Both the position numbers and the translations under genes were made by a program. Shown piece by piece: positions 34,297 to 42,752 of a stretch of DNA of 60,564 bases; position 1 is the stretch's first letter, and each line of letters opens with the position of its first letter. Location of the stretch: positions 1 to 60,564 of the forward strand of contig CADEFQ010000021.1 of assembly GCA_902826635.1 (NCBI GenBank), read 5' to 3'. The notes under the pieces are model-generated. The model was not told where the DNA came from and ran no database searches. It saw only the letters and a list, made by a program, of their open reading frames with translations. The DNA is from an uncultured Pseudomonadota bacterium (GTDB taxonomy: Bacteria > Pseudomonadota > Gammaproteobacteria > Steroidobacterales > Steroidobacteraceae).

Positions 34297-35394
34297 TCAC
34301 GGCCAGTCCTTCGAGGGCATCAGGTACGCGCCGCCGGTCCGGCGCGCGAGGGTCCAGAAGGCATGCGCCGCCGGGTTGTCGCCCCGCATCGGCAGCAGCA
34401 CCACGTCGATCTGCGTACGTGTCGGCAGCGCCTTCACCGCTTCGTCAAAGAGACGCAGGCGCGCACCCGCATCGATGTAGCGACGAATCGCGGGCGGCGC
34501 GGCGCCCTGCGTCGGCAGGCCGTCGGTGATCAGGATGACCTGATCGGGCGCCGGTGAGAGCTGGCGGATCGCGCCGAACGCATTGACGAGACTCGTGCCG
34601 TTCTGCGGCACGACGCTGTCCATCGCCTCGAGCACGCGGTCGATCACCGCCTGATCGCCGCCGCTCAACCAGGTGCCCGCCGTATCGGCGAGCAGCGGCG
34701 CGGGCTTCGTGTCGAATCGGTAGACCTGGAACTTGCTGGTCGCAGGCACCTGCGCGGCGAGCCAGCCCACCGTCTTGACCCCCCGCCGCCACTTCGCGGC
34801 CGCGCGGCGCGACTCGTCGCTCGTGTTGCGGAGGCGAATGATGTTGACGATATCGTCGTCGAGCATGCTTGCGGAAGCATCGACGAGCACCAGCACGCGC
34901 TTGCCTTGCATGCGCAGGCCGGTGATGTAGCGGCGGTCCGCGCCGCCCTTGGCGATCTTGACGGCGTCACCGGGCGGCCCGGCTTCCTTGCTCGCCGCCT
35001 CGAGCCGGCGCGTGCTTTCATCGAGCGCGCGCAGGTCGGCCTTCAGTTTTTCGATGTGCGCGCGCCGCGCGACGGTGGTGTCGTCGTAGATCGAGCCCTG
35101 GTCGCGCTCGGTCTTCAGCTGCTCGACCAGGCGCGTTGCGCGCGAGGAGGCAGACACGGTCTCGCTGGTCGTTTTCGCGAGCGTGTTGCGCAGGACCACG
35201 AGGTTCTTCGTGCCTTCGAGCACCTGCTCTTCGAGCAGGCGTACCTGCGAGGCGAGATCATTCGTCTTGCGGATGCGCTCGACGCCGCTCTGGGCGCTGA
35301 TGATCATGTAAAAGAGGATCACCGCGCCGAAACCGCAGCAGATGCAGTCGAGGAACGAGAGGCTGAAGACCTCAGTCTGGCGTCGCTTGCGCAC
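34297..35394 (-). CDS. Membrane-anchored VWA protein, copy A
   Basis: A 365-residue protein with the same architecture as the next gene: membrane anchor (about 8-30, FSLSFLDCICCGFGAVIL), coiled coil (about 35-140) and VWA domain with MIDAS DASAS (about 174-178). Outside the anchor the two VWA proteins are quite different, so they are not a recent duplication. The GTG at 35394 is chosen because GGGGGG precedes it; TTG 35412 is possible. The start overlaps the end of the FHA gene by 23 bases. No signal peptide is present, so insertion is by the anchor. Confidence 0.84.
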   Translation of the reverse strand: MRKRRQTEVFSLSFLDCICCGFGAVILFYMIISAQSGVERIRKTNDLASQVRLLEEQVLEGTKNLVVLRNTLAKTTSETVSASSRATRLVEQLKTERDQGSIYDDTTVARRAHIEKLKADLRALDESTRRLEAASKEAGPPGDAVKIAKGGADRRYITGLRMQGKRVLVLVDASASMLDDDIVNIIRLRNTSDESRRAAAKWRRGVKTVGWLAAQVPATSKFQVYRFDTKPAPLLADTAGTWLSGGDQAVIDRVLEAMDSVVPQNGTSLVNAFGAIRQLSPAPDQVILITDGLPTQGAAPPAIRRYIDAGARLRLFDEAVKALPTRTQIDVVLLPMRGDNPAAHAFWTLARRTGGAYLMPSKDWP

Positions 35395-36751
35395 GGCCGC
35401 CCCCCACGGCAATCAGTGCGAGCTCGATGCCGGGCTCGCCGATCCGCACCTGGTCGCCCGCGTGCAGCAGCGTGCGGCCCGCGACGCGCTCGTCGTTGAC
35501 CCAGGTGCCGTAGCGGCTGTGGTCGACGAGCACGACACCGTCCTCGCCGCGCAGGATCGTGCAGTGGCGCCGCGACACACCCGCGGCACCCGCGGACACC
35601 GTGATGTCGGCGCCATGGCTGTCGCGGCCGATGGTGAGTCCGCGCGAGGTGAGCGCGAGCGCCCGGCCGGCGTGCAGCAAGTGCGTCGGGTCGATCCCTT
35701 CGCGTCGGCGCTCGGCGAGCCCGCGCTGTGGCACATCGGTGCACGGCTGCGTGTTCGTGGCCGTGAGCCGGCGCAGCAGGCGCACCGGCGCAGCCGCGGC
35801 TTCGTCAACCGGGAGCTGCGAGGCGACGGCCGCTGCCCAGCCCTCCGGCACCACGATCAACTCGCAGTCCGAAAGCGTCTCGAGCCGCTCGCTCAACCCG
35901 GCGAGCGCGAGGAGCGCCGCGGGCACGATCACCGCGACCGGGGCGCCGGCGCGCCGCAACTCGTGCAGGCAGCGTTCGAGTTCGCGATAGCGGGCCGCGG
36001 CCGCGGCACCGAACTGGTCTCGCGCGATCTCGACCTCGTGGCGCTCGCCCGCGGGGCCTTCGAGCGTGACCGTGGCGGCGCCGGTGGCGACCGCCTGTGC
36101 GCTGAGCGCCGGTAATTCGCCGAAGAGGCGCTGCTCGACGCCCGCATCGTGCAGCGGATCGAAGCGCGTGCGCAGCACCATCGCCGCGCTCACGACATCG
36201 AGCCACGACTGATAGATGTCGTGCAAGCCGCCGTTTCTCGCCACGATCGAGCGGCGGCGGCGCACGGTCGCGCCGCATTCCACGGCGGTCGCGGCGACGT
36301 GGAACAACCCCATTTCGAGCACGATCGCCGGCTTTGCGAGGCCGAGCGGCGCCGCAGTCGCGACGGCCGCATCGACGAAGCCGCGCACCGGCAGCGACGC
36401 TGTCTGCGCCACGGCGAGCACGTCCGACAGCGCCCGCGCAGTAAACGCCGCGCTCACGGCCACCCACGCCGCCCCGGGCACGGTCTCGCCCGCCGCGTGG
36501 AGCCGCTGTCGCAGTTCGGCCGCGGCGACCTGCAGCGCCGCCGAACTCGTCGCGCTCTCGCCCGCAATGTCGTTCCAGTGCCGGGCCGACGCTTCGGCGG
36601 GGCGGCTGCGCAGGATATCGACGGCGGCCGTGCCAAGCAGAGCCCCGTCGCCCGTGCGCCGCACGATCGACGGCGCGACGGACAGCACGCGGCCTTCCGT
36701 CGCCATCGCGAGCGCGCGATCGTCGATCGAGAGGCCGAGCACCGAAGCCAT
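35372..36751 (-). CDS. Actin/Hsp70-like domain fused to an FHA domain
   Basis: A 459-residue cytoplasmic protein. Residues 1-340 resemble a degenerate actin/Hsp70-type ATPase fold: opening VLGLSIDDRALAMA, a second phosphate-like strand AIVLEMGLFHVAATAVE (about 140) and a late AVIVPAALLALAGLSERLE helix. The fold call is weak. Residues about 375-445 are a convincing FHA domain with GRD, SRRH and GTWVND, which binds phosphothreonine. It probably docks on a target phosphorylated by the operon's kinase. It starts eight bases after the proton-channel gene. Confidence 0.75.
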   Translation of the reverse strand: MASVLGLSIDDRALAMATEGRVLSVAPSIVRRTGDGALLGTAAVDILRSRPAEASARHWNDIAGESATSSAALQVAAAELRQRLHAAGETVPGAAWVAVSAAFTARALSDVLAVAQTASLPVRGFVDAAVATAAPLGLAKPAIVLEMGLFHVAATAVECGATVRRRRSIVARNGGLHDIYQSWLDVVSAAMVLRTRFDPLHDAGVEQRLFGELPALSAQAVATGAATVTLEGPAGERHEVEIARDQFGAAAAARYRELERCLHELRRAGAPVAVIVPAALLALAGLSERLETLSDCELIVVPEGWAAAVASQLPVDEAAAAPVRLLRRLTATNTQPCTDVPQRGLAERRREGIDPTHLLHAGRALALTSRGLTIGRDSHGADITVSAGAAGVSRRHCTILRGEDGVVLVDHSRYGTWVNDERVAGRTLLHAGDQVRIGEPGIELALIAVGGGRAQATPD

Positions 36752-36758
36752 CGAGCGC

Positions 36759-37562
36759 CTACCTCGTCTGCATGTTGCGTATGAGCCGCGTGTCGAGATA
36801 CGTCTCGGCGTCGAGCACCAGGCGCTCCTGCGCGAGCTGCAACTGGTGCAGCAGGAACATCAGGAAGATCGACAGCAGCAGCGCGATCAGCGTGGAATTG
36901 AACGCGACGCCGAGGCCCTCGGTGACGCCGGAGATGTCACCGCCGACCGCCTTGTGCGCCTGGCCCAGCGCATCCCCGATGCCGCGCACGGTGCCGATGA
37001 AGCCGATCGCCGGGATCGCCCACGCGATGTAACGCAGCATCGACATCTCGGAGTCGAGCCGTTCGGCTTCCGACTGGCACATGCCGTGCGCGACCGTGGA
37101 CGCGTCCTGCACGTTGCGGGTCGCGCCGAAGCGGGCGAGCGCGGCGAGCAGCGCGCGCGGCAGCAGCATGCCGCGCCGTTCGCGGTCGAGTCCGTCGAGC
37201 TGGCGCGTGTACTCGCGTGAATCCTCGGGAAGGATCTTCATGCCCTCGGGAAGATTCAGCAGCTCCCCCTCGAGGGTCGTGCGCTCGCGCGACTGCCGCT
37301 TCGACTTGTAGCCGATGATGGCGAGCGCCCAGATGAAGAGGATGATTTCGCTTTCCTGCTCGTAATCCTTCACGAGCACGTAGAACGAACGCTCCGCGAT
37401 GTAATTCGGGTCGTTCAACATCCCGATGCGTTGCTGCGCGAGGATCGCCTGCGCTTTCGGGCGCACGTCGAGCACGTAGATCGCGTGCACGACCACGACG
37501 ATGAGGGCGAGTGCGAACAGGCTGAAGACGAACTCACTCGGATAGCGGCGCTGGCTGGGCAT
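36759..37562 (-). CDS. MotA/TolQ/ExbB-type proton channel protein
   Basis: A 267-residue membrane protein. Helices lie near residues 12-33, 72-88, 172-192 and 216-238. The channel signature is AIPAIGFIGTVRGIGDAL followed by GVTEGLGVAFNSTLIALLLSIFLMF, as in TolQ/ExbB. Such proteins form pentamers that use the proton gradient to drive a partner whose anchor helix sits in the pore. No classical exbD/tolR gene is present; the two VWA proteins encoded downstream have anchors of that kind. No tonB, tolA or pal gene is nearby. Confidence 0.92.
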   Translation of the reverse strand: MPSQRRYPSEFVFSLFALALIVVVVHAIYVLDVRPKAQAILAQQRIGMLNDPNYIAERSFYVLVKDYEQESEIILFIWALAIIGYKSKRQSRERTTLEGELLNLPEGMKILPEDSREYTRQLDGLDRERRGMLLPRALLAALARFGATRNVQDASTVAHGMCQSEAERLDSEMSMLRYIAWAIPAIGFIGTVRGIGDALGQAHKAVGGDISGVTEGLGVAFNSTLIALLLSIFLMFLLHQLQLAQERLVLDAETYLDTRLIRNMQTR

Positions 37563-37577
37563 GCGTGTCTTTCGGGA

Positions 37578-37832
37578 TCAGATGTCGACGGGGAAACTGA
37601 CGTTGTTGTCGGCCGATTGGCGCAGGTCGGGCGGCAGTTCCTCCTGCGGCTTGACCGGTGCGCCGATCGGCTCCTCGTCGTCGGCCGCCTCGCCCGCGGG
37701 CGGCGCCGCCTTCGGCTCGCCGGTCGACTGCGCCAGAGCCGGTGGAACGGTGCGCACGATGACGAGCGCTGCGACCCACACGGTGAGCGACGCAAAAGTC
37801 ATGATCCAGATCGGGCGCCAGGGATTTTTCAT
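37578..37832 (-). CDS. Small single-pass membrane protein
   Basis: An 84-residue protein with one membrane helix (about 8-27, IWIMTFASLTVWVAALVIV) and a Pro/Glu-rich acidic tail that would lie in the periplasm. I recognise no family. It sits between the SUMF1-like gene (22 bases) and the proton-channel gene (15 bases), so it is probably a structural subunit or assembly factor of the operon's complex. Confidence 0.72.
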   Translation of the reverse strand: MKNPWRPIWIMTFASLTVWVAALVIVRTVPPALAQSTGEPKAAPPAGEAADDEEPIGAPVKPQEELPPDLRQSADNNVSFPVDI

Positions 37833-37854
37833 GGGTGTCACGGTTCCAGGGGCT

Positions 37855-40293
37855 TCAGGGGTCGGCGTAGCGTACGACGCGAAATCCGATTGTCTGGCTC
37901 GAACCGTCGGCGCCGTCGCGCCAGGCGAGCCGCAGGTCTGCAACGGTCGCCGTTCTCCAGTTCGAACCACGAACCGTATGCCGGGTTCCTTGTGCGGGGC
38001 CAAACGGATCAGTCTGCGGCGCACTGTCCGGCAACGACACGTAGTAGTCGTTCGTCCACTCCGACACGTTGCCGGAGAGATCGTACAGGCCGAGCGGGTT
38101 GGCGCGGAACTTCGCGACCGGCGCCACGCTCGGGAAGTCGTCGCGGTAGGACTCGAGGATCGGCGACATGGTGCCCTGCGCCTCGTTGCCCCCGTAGTTA
38201 CCGCTCCCTGCCGCAATCGGCAGCGCATCGCCCCATTCGTAGCGGCGCATCGCGCCCGCGCCGCTCGCGCGCGCCGCGTACTCCCATTCCGCCTCGCTCG
38301 GCAGGCGATAGCCGTTCGCGATCGGCGCCTTGAGCACCCACTTGCCGTCCTTCTGTTCGTAGGCCGCGGGCAGGCCTTCCTGCGCCGAGAGCCAGTTGCA
38401 GAACGCGGCCGCATCGTCCCAGCTCACCTGCGCCACGGGCTGCGCGTCGAGGTCGATGCTCTTCTTGTCGACATGGCCCGAGATGTGGTCCGGCTTGAAA
38501 CGCCGGAACAGGGCGTTGGTCACTTCGGTCGTCCCGATGTAGTACGCACGGGTCAGCGTGACGCGCCGGCGCGTTTCGTTCGGGCGCCGGCCCTGCTCAC
38601 GCCGCTCGGAACCCATTTCGAAGGTTGCCGGCTTCACCAGCCGCAGCGCGTAACCGGATTTCGTCGTGACGCTCGCCCCGGCCGCGAGCGCGTTCGACGG
38701 GCGGCCCGCTTCGATCAACTGATACTCGACGCTGCGCGCCAGCCCCGGCGCCAGCACCAGCTTCGCGCTGTAAGCCGTGAGCGGCGGCTTGCGCACCTCG
38801 ATCGCGTGTTCGCCCGCGAGCAGTTCGAGCTTCAGCGGCGTGCGCCCCTTGGCGGCGCCATCGATCCACACTTCCGCATCGGCGGGCTCGCCGCTCACCG
38901 CGAGCGCGACATACACGGGCTCGAGGCGCGCATCGAGCACCGTGCGCTCGCCGGAGGTCGCGCCGAACGCGCGTGACCACGGCGCGTAGCCGGTGCGCGC
39001 AACGAGCAGGTCGTGCCGGCCACCCGGCGACATCGCGATATCGAGCGGTGTGCGACCGCGGTACACGCCGTCGACCGACACATCCGCGCCGGCGGGCGTC
39101 GAACGCACGACCAGCCGCGCGTCCGGCGCGCCGAGATCGATCGGACCGATCGCCGTCGTCTCGCCCGCCTTCACGACGAGCGCGCTGTCCCAGGGTTTGG
39201 CGTTCGGCGCCGATATCTGCACGCGATGGGCACCCGCCGGCAGCTCGATCGTCGGCGGCACGGCGACTGGCGCCGCGCCGTCGATCGACACCAGCGCGCC
39301 GGGCGTGCGCACCGTGAGCGCGAGCGTGCCCCACGACGGCTTGAGTTGCACTTTGAGGTCCTGGCGCGCACCGAGCCCTTCGACGTCGACTTCGACGATC
39401 GCATCGAGATGGCGATCAGCGCGGAACGTCAGCGTGCGCTGCCCGGCGGCCACGCGCACGTCGCCGGGCGCGCGACCGATTTGCGCACCGTCAACCGCGA
39501 CGCTCGCCGCGACACCGCCCGTATCGATGGCGAGTACACCCGGCTCCTTCTCGAGCCGCACGCGCACCGGCGCGATCCCGTCGCGCGTCACGGCCACGGG
39601 ACGTTCGAGCGCCACATACCCCGGTGCGCTCGCGCGCAATCGGTGTTCGCCCGGCAGCACGAACAGCGTCGCGCCGGCATGCCATGACAGCAACGTGTCG
39701 GTCGCGCGCACGTTCGCGTTGCCCGGCTCGAGCACGAGGGGCACGCGCTGCACGCTCGACAGCAGCGCAAACACCGCGGCGACCGCCACGAGTGCCGCGA
39801 CGATGACGACGCGCCGCGCCGTGTGGCCGGGCGGGCGCACGCGCGGCCGATCCGCCGCGGCCAGCAAATCGCGCGGCACGGCGCTGATCTCGACGTCCTC
39901 GTCGTCGAGCGCGCCCTCGCGCTCGACGGCCGGCGCGAGCGGCGCGATCGTATCGTTGCCCGCGAGGTGCAGCACGTCGATCACGCACGGCGACGTGGCG
40001 CGCACGACGACCTGTGTGTCCGCGAGGGCGATCACGTCGCCCGCGCGCAGATCGCGTGGCTCCCGCAGACGCTCACCGTTCAGGCGCGCGCTTGCGCCTT
40101 CGGCCGGTGTGACGCGCCACAGTCCGTCGTCGATGCCGATCGAGAGCGCAGCGGGCCCGCCAACGCCCGGCACCACGACATCCGCACCCGGTGCGCCGAT
40201 CGTGATCGGCGCCGCGAGCTCACGCCGCCCGAGCGGCTCGTGCACGGTGGCGCGCGCTTCGGAATACGGCGACAGGTCGGGTTGGATGGCCAC
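37855..40293 (-). CDS. FHA-like, PEGA-repeat, SUMF1-like membrane protein
   Basis: An 812-residue protein. Residues 25-100 resemble an FHA domain without the usual GR/SRxH residues. One helix (161-181) crosses the membrane. Several PEGA-type beta domains follow (about 190-545; for example GADVSVDGVYRGRTPLDI and DAEVWIDGAAKGRTPLKLEL). Residues about 565-810 are a formylglycine-generating-enzyme-like (SUMF1) domain: FEMGSE, YRLPSEAEWEYAAR, GNVSEW and GFRVVR. The active-site cysteine pair of true sulfatase-modifying enzymes is not seen, so it is probably a binding domain, as in TagR or GldJ/K. It is 12 bases from the kinase gene. Confidence 0.88.
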   Translation of the reverse strand: MAIQPDLSPYSEARATVHEPLGRRELAAPITIGAPGADVVVPGVGGPAALSIGIDDGLWRVTPAEGASARLNGERLREPRDLRAGDVIALADTQVVVRATSPCVIDVLHLAGNDTIAPLAPAVEREGALDDEDVEISAVPRDLLAAADRPRVRPPGHTARRVVIVAALVAVAAVFALLSSVQRVPLVLEPGNANVRATDTLLSWHAGATLFVLPGEHRLRASAPGYVALERPVAVTRDGIAPVRVRLEKEPGVLAIDTGGVAASVAVDGAQIGRAPGDVRVAAGQRTLTFRADRHLDAIVEVDVEGLGARQDLKVQLKPSWGTLALTVRTPGALVSIDGAAPVAVPPTIELPAGAHRVQISAPNAKPWDSALVVKAGETTAIGPIDLGAPDARLVVRSTPAGADVSVDGVYRGRTPLDIAMSPGGRHDLLVARTGYAPWSRAFGATSGERTVLDARLEPVYVALAVSGEPADAEVWIDGAAKGRTPLKLELLAGEHAIEVRKPPLTAYSAKLVLAPGLARSVEYQLIEAGRPSNALAAGASVTTKSGYALRLVKPATFEMGSERREQGRRPNETRRRVTLTRAYYIGTTEVTNALFRRFKPDHISGHVDKKSIDLDAQPVAQVSWDDAAAFCNWLSAQEGLPAAYEQKDGKWVLKAPIANGYRLPSEAEWEYAARASGAGAMRRYEWGDALPIAAGSGNYGGNEAQGTMSPILESYRDDFPSVAPVAKFRANPLGLYDLSGNVSEWTNDYYVSLPDSAPQTDPFGPAQGTRHTVRGSNWRTATVADLRLAWRDGADGSSQTIGFRVVRYADP

Positions 40294-40305
40294 AGATACC
40301 CCGCG

Positions 40306-42738
40306 TCAGATCGGCTCGACGCAGCTCACGGAAATCGACTGCACGGCCGCGCCCGGCGCGATCGTGATTTCACGGCGAATGTCACGAAAACCTTCGCGCG
40401 TGCCGATGACGGTGTAGCGGCCCGGCTTCAGCTCGATCTCGCGGTGCAGGAACGCGCCGAGCGCACCGACGCGCTGGATCGACACGGCGGTCGAGTTGTC
40501 GGATTCGAGCGCGACGCGCACCACCTGGTCGTAGGCGGGCAGCAGCAGTTCGATGCGCGCCATCTGCGAGCGGATCACGGGGCCGGCGGGCGTCACCGCG
40601 CGCGCAGATTCGAGCAGTTGCTGCGCCTCCTCGCGCACGGCCACCGTGGCGAGCCGGTCCGGGCGGTCGATGATCAACTGCAGGCGTCGCGCGAGTTCCG
40701 CCCGTGGCGCGGTACGCTCGCGACCGGCCTGCGCGAACTGCAGCGACGGATCGCCTGCGAGGACTTCCTCGTAGATCGCGAGCGCGTCGGCCCAGCGCTC
40801 CGATGCCTCGAGCGCGGCAGCGCGCTCACGCGCCGCATCGCCCGCGCGCGACTGCTCCGCGGACGCGACCTGTTCGAGCCCTTCGCCGGGCGCACTCGCG
40901 CCGGGCTGCATCGAGCGCGCGCGCGCGAAGTCGTTTCGTGCGCTCGCGAGGTCGCCGGCGCGCAGCGCGCTGAAACCGTTGGCGAGCACGCGCGCGTACT
41001 CGGACGCGCCCGCCGCACTGCGCGCATCGGCAAGCCCGTCGCGCGCTTCACGATTGGCACTGTCCGCAGCGAGCGCCTTTTCATACAGCTCGATGGCTTC
41101 GGACGAGCGGCCGGCCGCCGCCGCATTGGCCGCCTGCGCGACGAGCGGCATCGCGACTTCGAGCGCGCGCGCGCGGGCGAGTCCCGCGGCCGCCACGGCG
41201 TTCTGCGGATCGATACGCTTCGCGAGCTCGAAGGCGCTGCGCGCCCGCGCCGGCTCGCCTGCGCTGAGCGCGGCGGCGCCAAGCTTCAGCTGCTCGGCGA
41301 GCGCCGCCGGTGCGCGCGCCTCGACGGCCGCCAGTCGCTTGCCGATCGCACGATAGTCGGGGATCGCCGCCGCCACGTCACCGTCGGCCGCACGCAACGA
41401 CGCCGCCTCGGCCGCCTGCTTCGTCGCCGCGAATTCACCGCCACCCCAGACGGCGGCCGCGCGCGTCTCGATGGCCGCAAGCCGCTTCGTGATGCCCGCC
41501 TGCAGCGCCGCGAGCGTCTCCGCGGGATCGGCGGCGACGTCTCCCTTGTCCGCCACGTTCGCGGGCGCCGCCGCGTCGTTTACAGGCCCCGGCGCGGACA
41601 GCTCGGGCGCAAAGCGCGGCAACGCAACGAACACGACGCCGATTGCCACCGCGGCGAGGGCGACTGCCAGCCAGATGCTCTTGTGTCCGCGACGCTCGTC
41701 GTGCGCAGGCAGCAACGGCGCGGCGGCAGGCGCGACGACCACTTCGTCCGCAGGCCCGGCGACCGGTTCTACGCGAATCGGCTCCGGCAGCTCGATGGCG
41801 ATCGTGCCCTCGTCGGCCATCGTGCTCGTATCGGCCATCGCGCCGGCATCGGCAATCGGGACGATCGGCGCCGTACTCGAGGACACTACCGCCTCGGGCG
41901 CGAGCGCAGCACCCTCGCTCAGCACTTCTGATTCGAGGGTCACGGTGTCGTGCAGCGAGGCGTGCAGTTCATCGATCACCGCCCGCATGGTCCCCGGACG
42001 CGACTCGCGGCTCTTGCCGAGCAGGCGCATCACGAGTGCGAGCAGCCGCGGCGGCGCGGGACGGGTCGGCTTCAGCTCGGCCACCGGCTCTTCGAGCACG
42101 CGGCGCACTTCGAAATGCGGGTAGAACGGTGGATAGCCGGACAGCAGTTCGTAGGCGAGCGTGCCGAGCCCGTAGATATCGTCGGACGGCGCCGGCGGCT
42201 CGCCGCGCAGCGCCTGCGGACTCGCGCTGAAGGGCGAACCGTGGTCCGCGTAGGGACTGCGGCCTGCGAACGAGGCGACGCCGAAATCCGCGATCAGCGT
42301 GTGGCCGGCATCGTCGAGCAGCACGTTGCCGGGCTTCAGGTCGCGATGCACGACGCCACGGCCGTGCGCATGCTCGAGCGCCTGCGCAATTTCGATCAGC
42401 GCCGGGACGATGCGCGTGTAGACCTCGCCGCGCAGCGCGCCGAGGTCGCCGCCCGGCGCGAACGCCATCGGCAGTACGAGCGCGCCGTCGCAGTTCTGCG
42501 GTTCATGCAGCTTGAGGATGCCCGGATGCCCCAGCTCCCGCGCGACTGCGTACTCGTGCTCGAGCACGGCCCAGGCTTCGGACGGTGCGGCCGGATCACG
42601 CTTCAGGACCTTGAGGGCGACGTCTTCGCGCCGCACGATGTCACGCGCCCGCCAGACCTCCGAATGGCCGCCCACACCCACTTTCGCCATCAGCGTGAAG
42701 CGACCGCAAAGGCGGTCGCCGCGTACCAGGTTCGGCAT
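40306..42738 (-). CDS. Membrane Ser/Thr protein kinase with extracytoplasmic repeats
   Basis: An 810-residue protein. The Hanks-type kinase domain (about 10-265) has the glycine loop GVGGHSEV (21-28), K43, HRDLKPGN with D133, and DFG (151-153), so it should be active. A low-complexity linker follows, then a helix (354-374). The outer part (about 380-740) is alpha-helical TPR-like repeats, ending in a small PEGA-like beta domain (ELKPGRYTVIG). It would sense the envelope and phosphorylate cytoplasmic partners, with FHA proteins as readers. ATG 42738 is chosen because the kinase fold begins there; the frame is open upstream without homology. No phosphatase gene is in the operon. Confidence 0.92.
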   Translation of the reverse strand: MPNLVRGDRLCGRFTLMAKVGVGGHSEVWRARDIVRREDVALKVLKRDPAAPSEAWAVLEHEYAVARELGHPGILKLHEPQNCDGALVLPMAFAPGGDLGALRGEVYTRIVPALIEIAQALEHAHGRGVVHRDLKPGNVLLDDAGHTLIADFGVASFAGRSPYADHGSPFSASPQALRGEPPAPSDDIYGLGTLAYELLSGYPPFYPHFEVRRVLEEPVAELKPTRPAPPRLLALVMRLLGKSRESRPGTMRAVIDELHASLHDTVTLESEVLSEGAALAPEAVVSSSTAPIVPIADAGAMADTSTMADEGTIAIELPEPIRVEPVAGPADEVVVAPAAAPLLPAHDERRGHKSIWLAVALAAVAIGVVFVALPRFAPELSAPGPVNDAAAPANVADKGDVAADPAETLAALQAGITKRLAAIETRAAAVWGGGEFAATKQAAEAASLRAADGDVAAAIPDYRAIGKRLAAVEARAPAALAEQLKLGAAALSAGEPARARSAFELAKRIDPQNAVAAAGLARARALEVAMPLVAQAANAAAAGRSSEAIELYEKALAADSANREARDGLADARSAAGASEYARVLANGFSALRAGDLASARNDFARARSMQPGASAPGEGLEQVASAEQSRAGDAARERAAALEASERWADALAIYEEVLAGDPSLQFAQAGRERTAPRAELARRLQLIIDRPDRLATVAVREEAQQLLESARAVTPAGPVIRSQMARIELLLPAYDQVVRVALESDNSTAVSIQRVGALGAFLHREIELKPGRYTVIGTREGFRDIRREITIAPGAAVQSISVSCVEPI

Positions 42739-42752
42739 GGGCTGGCACGTAC

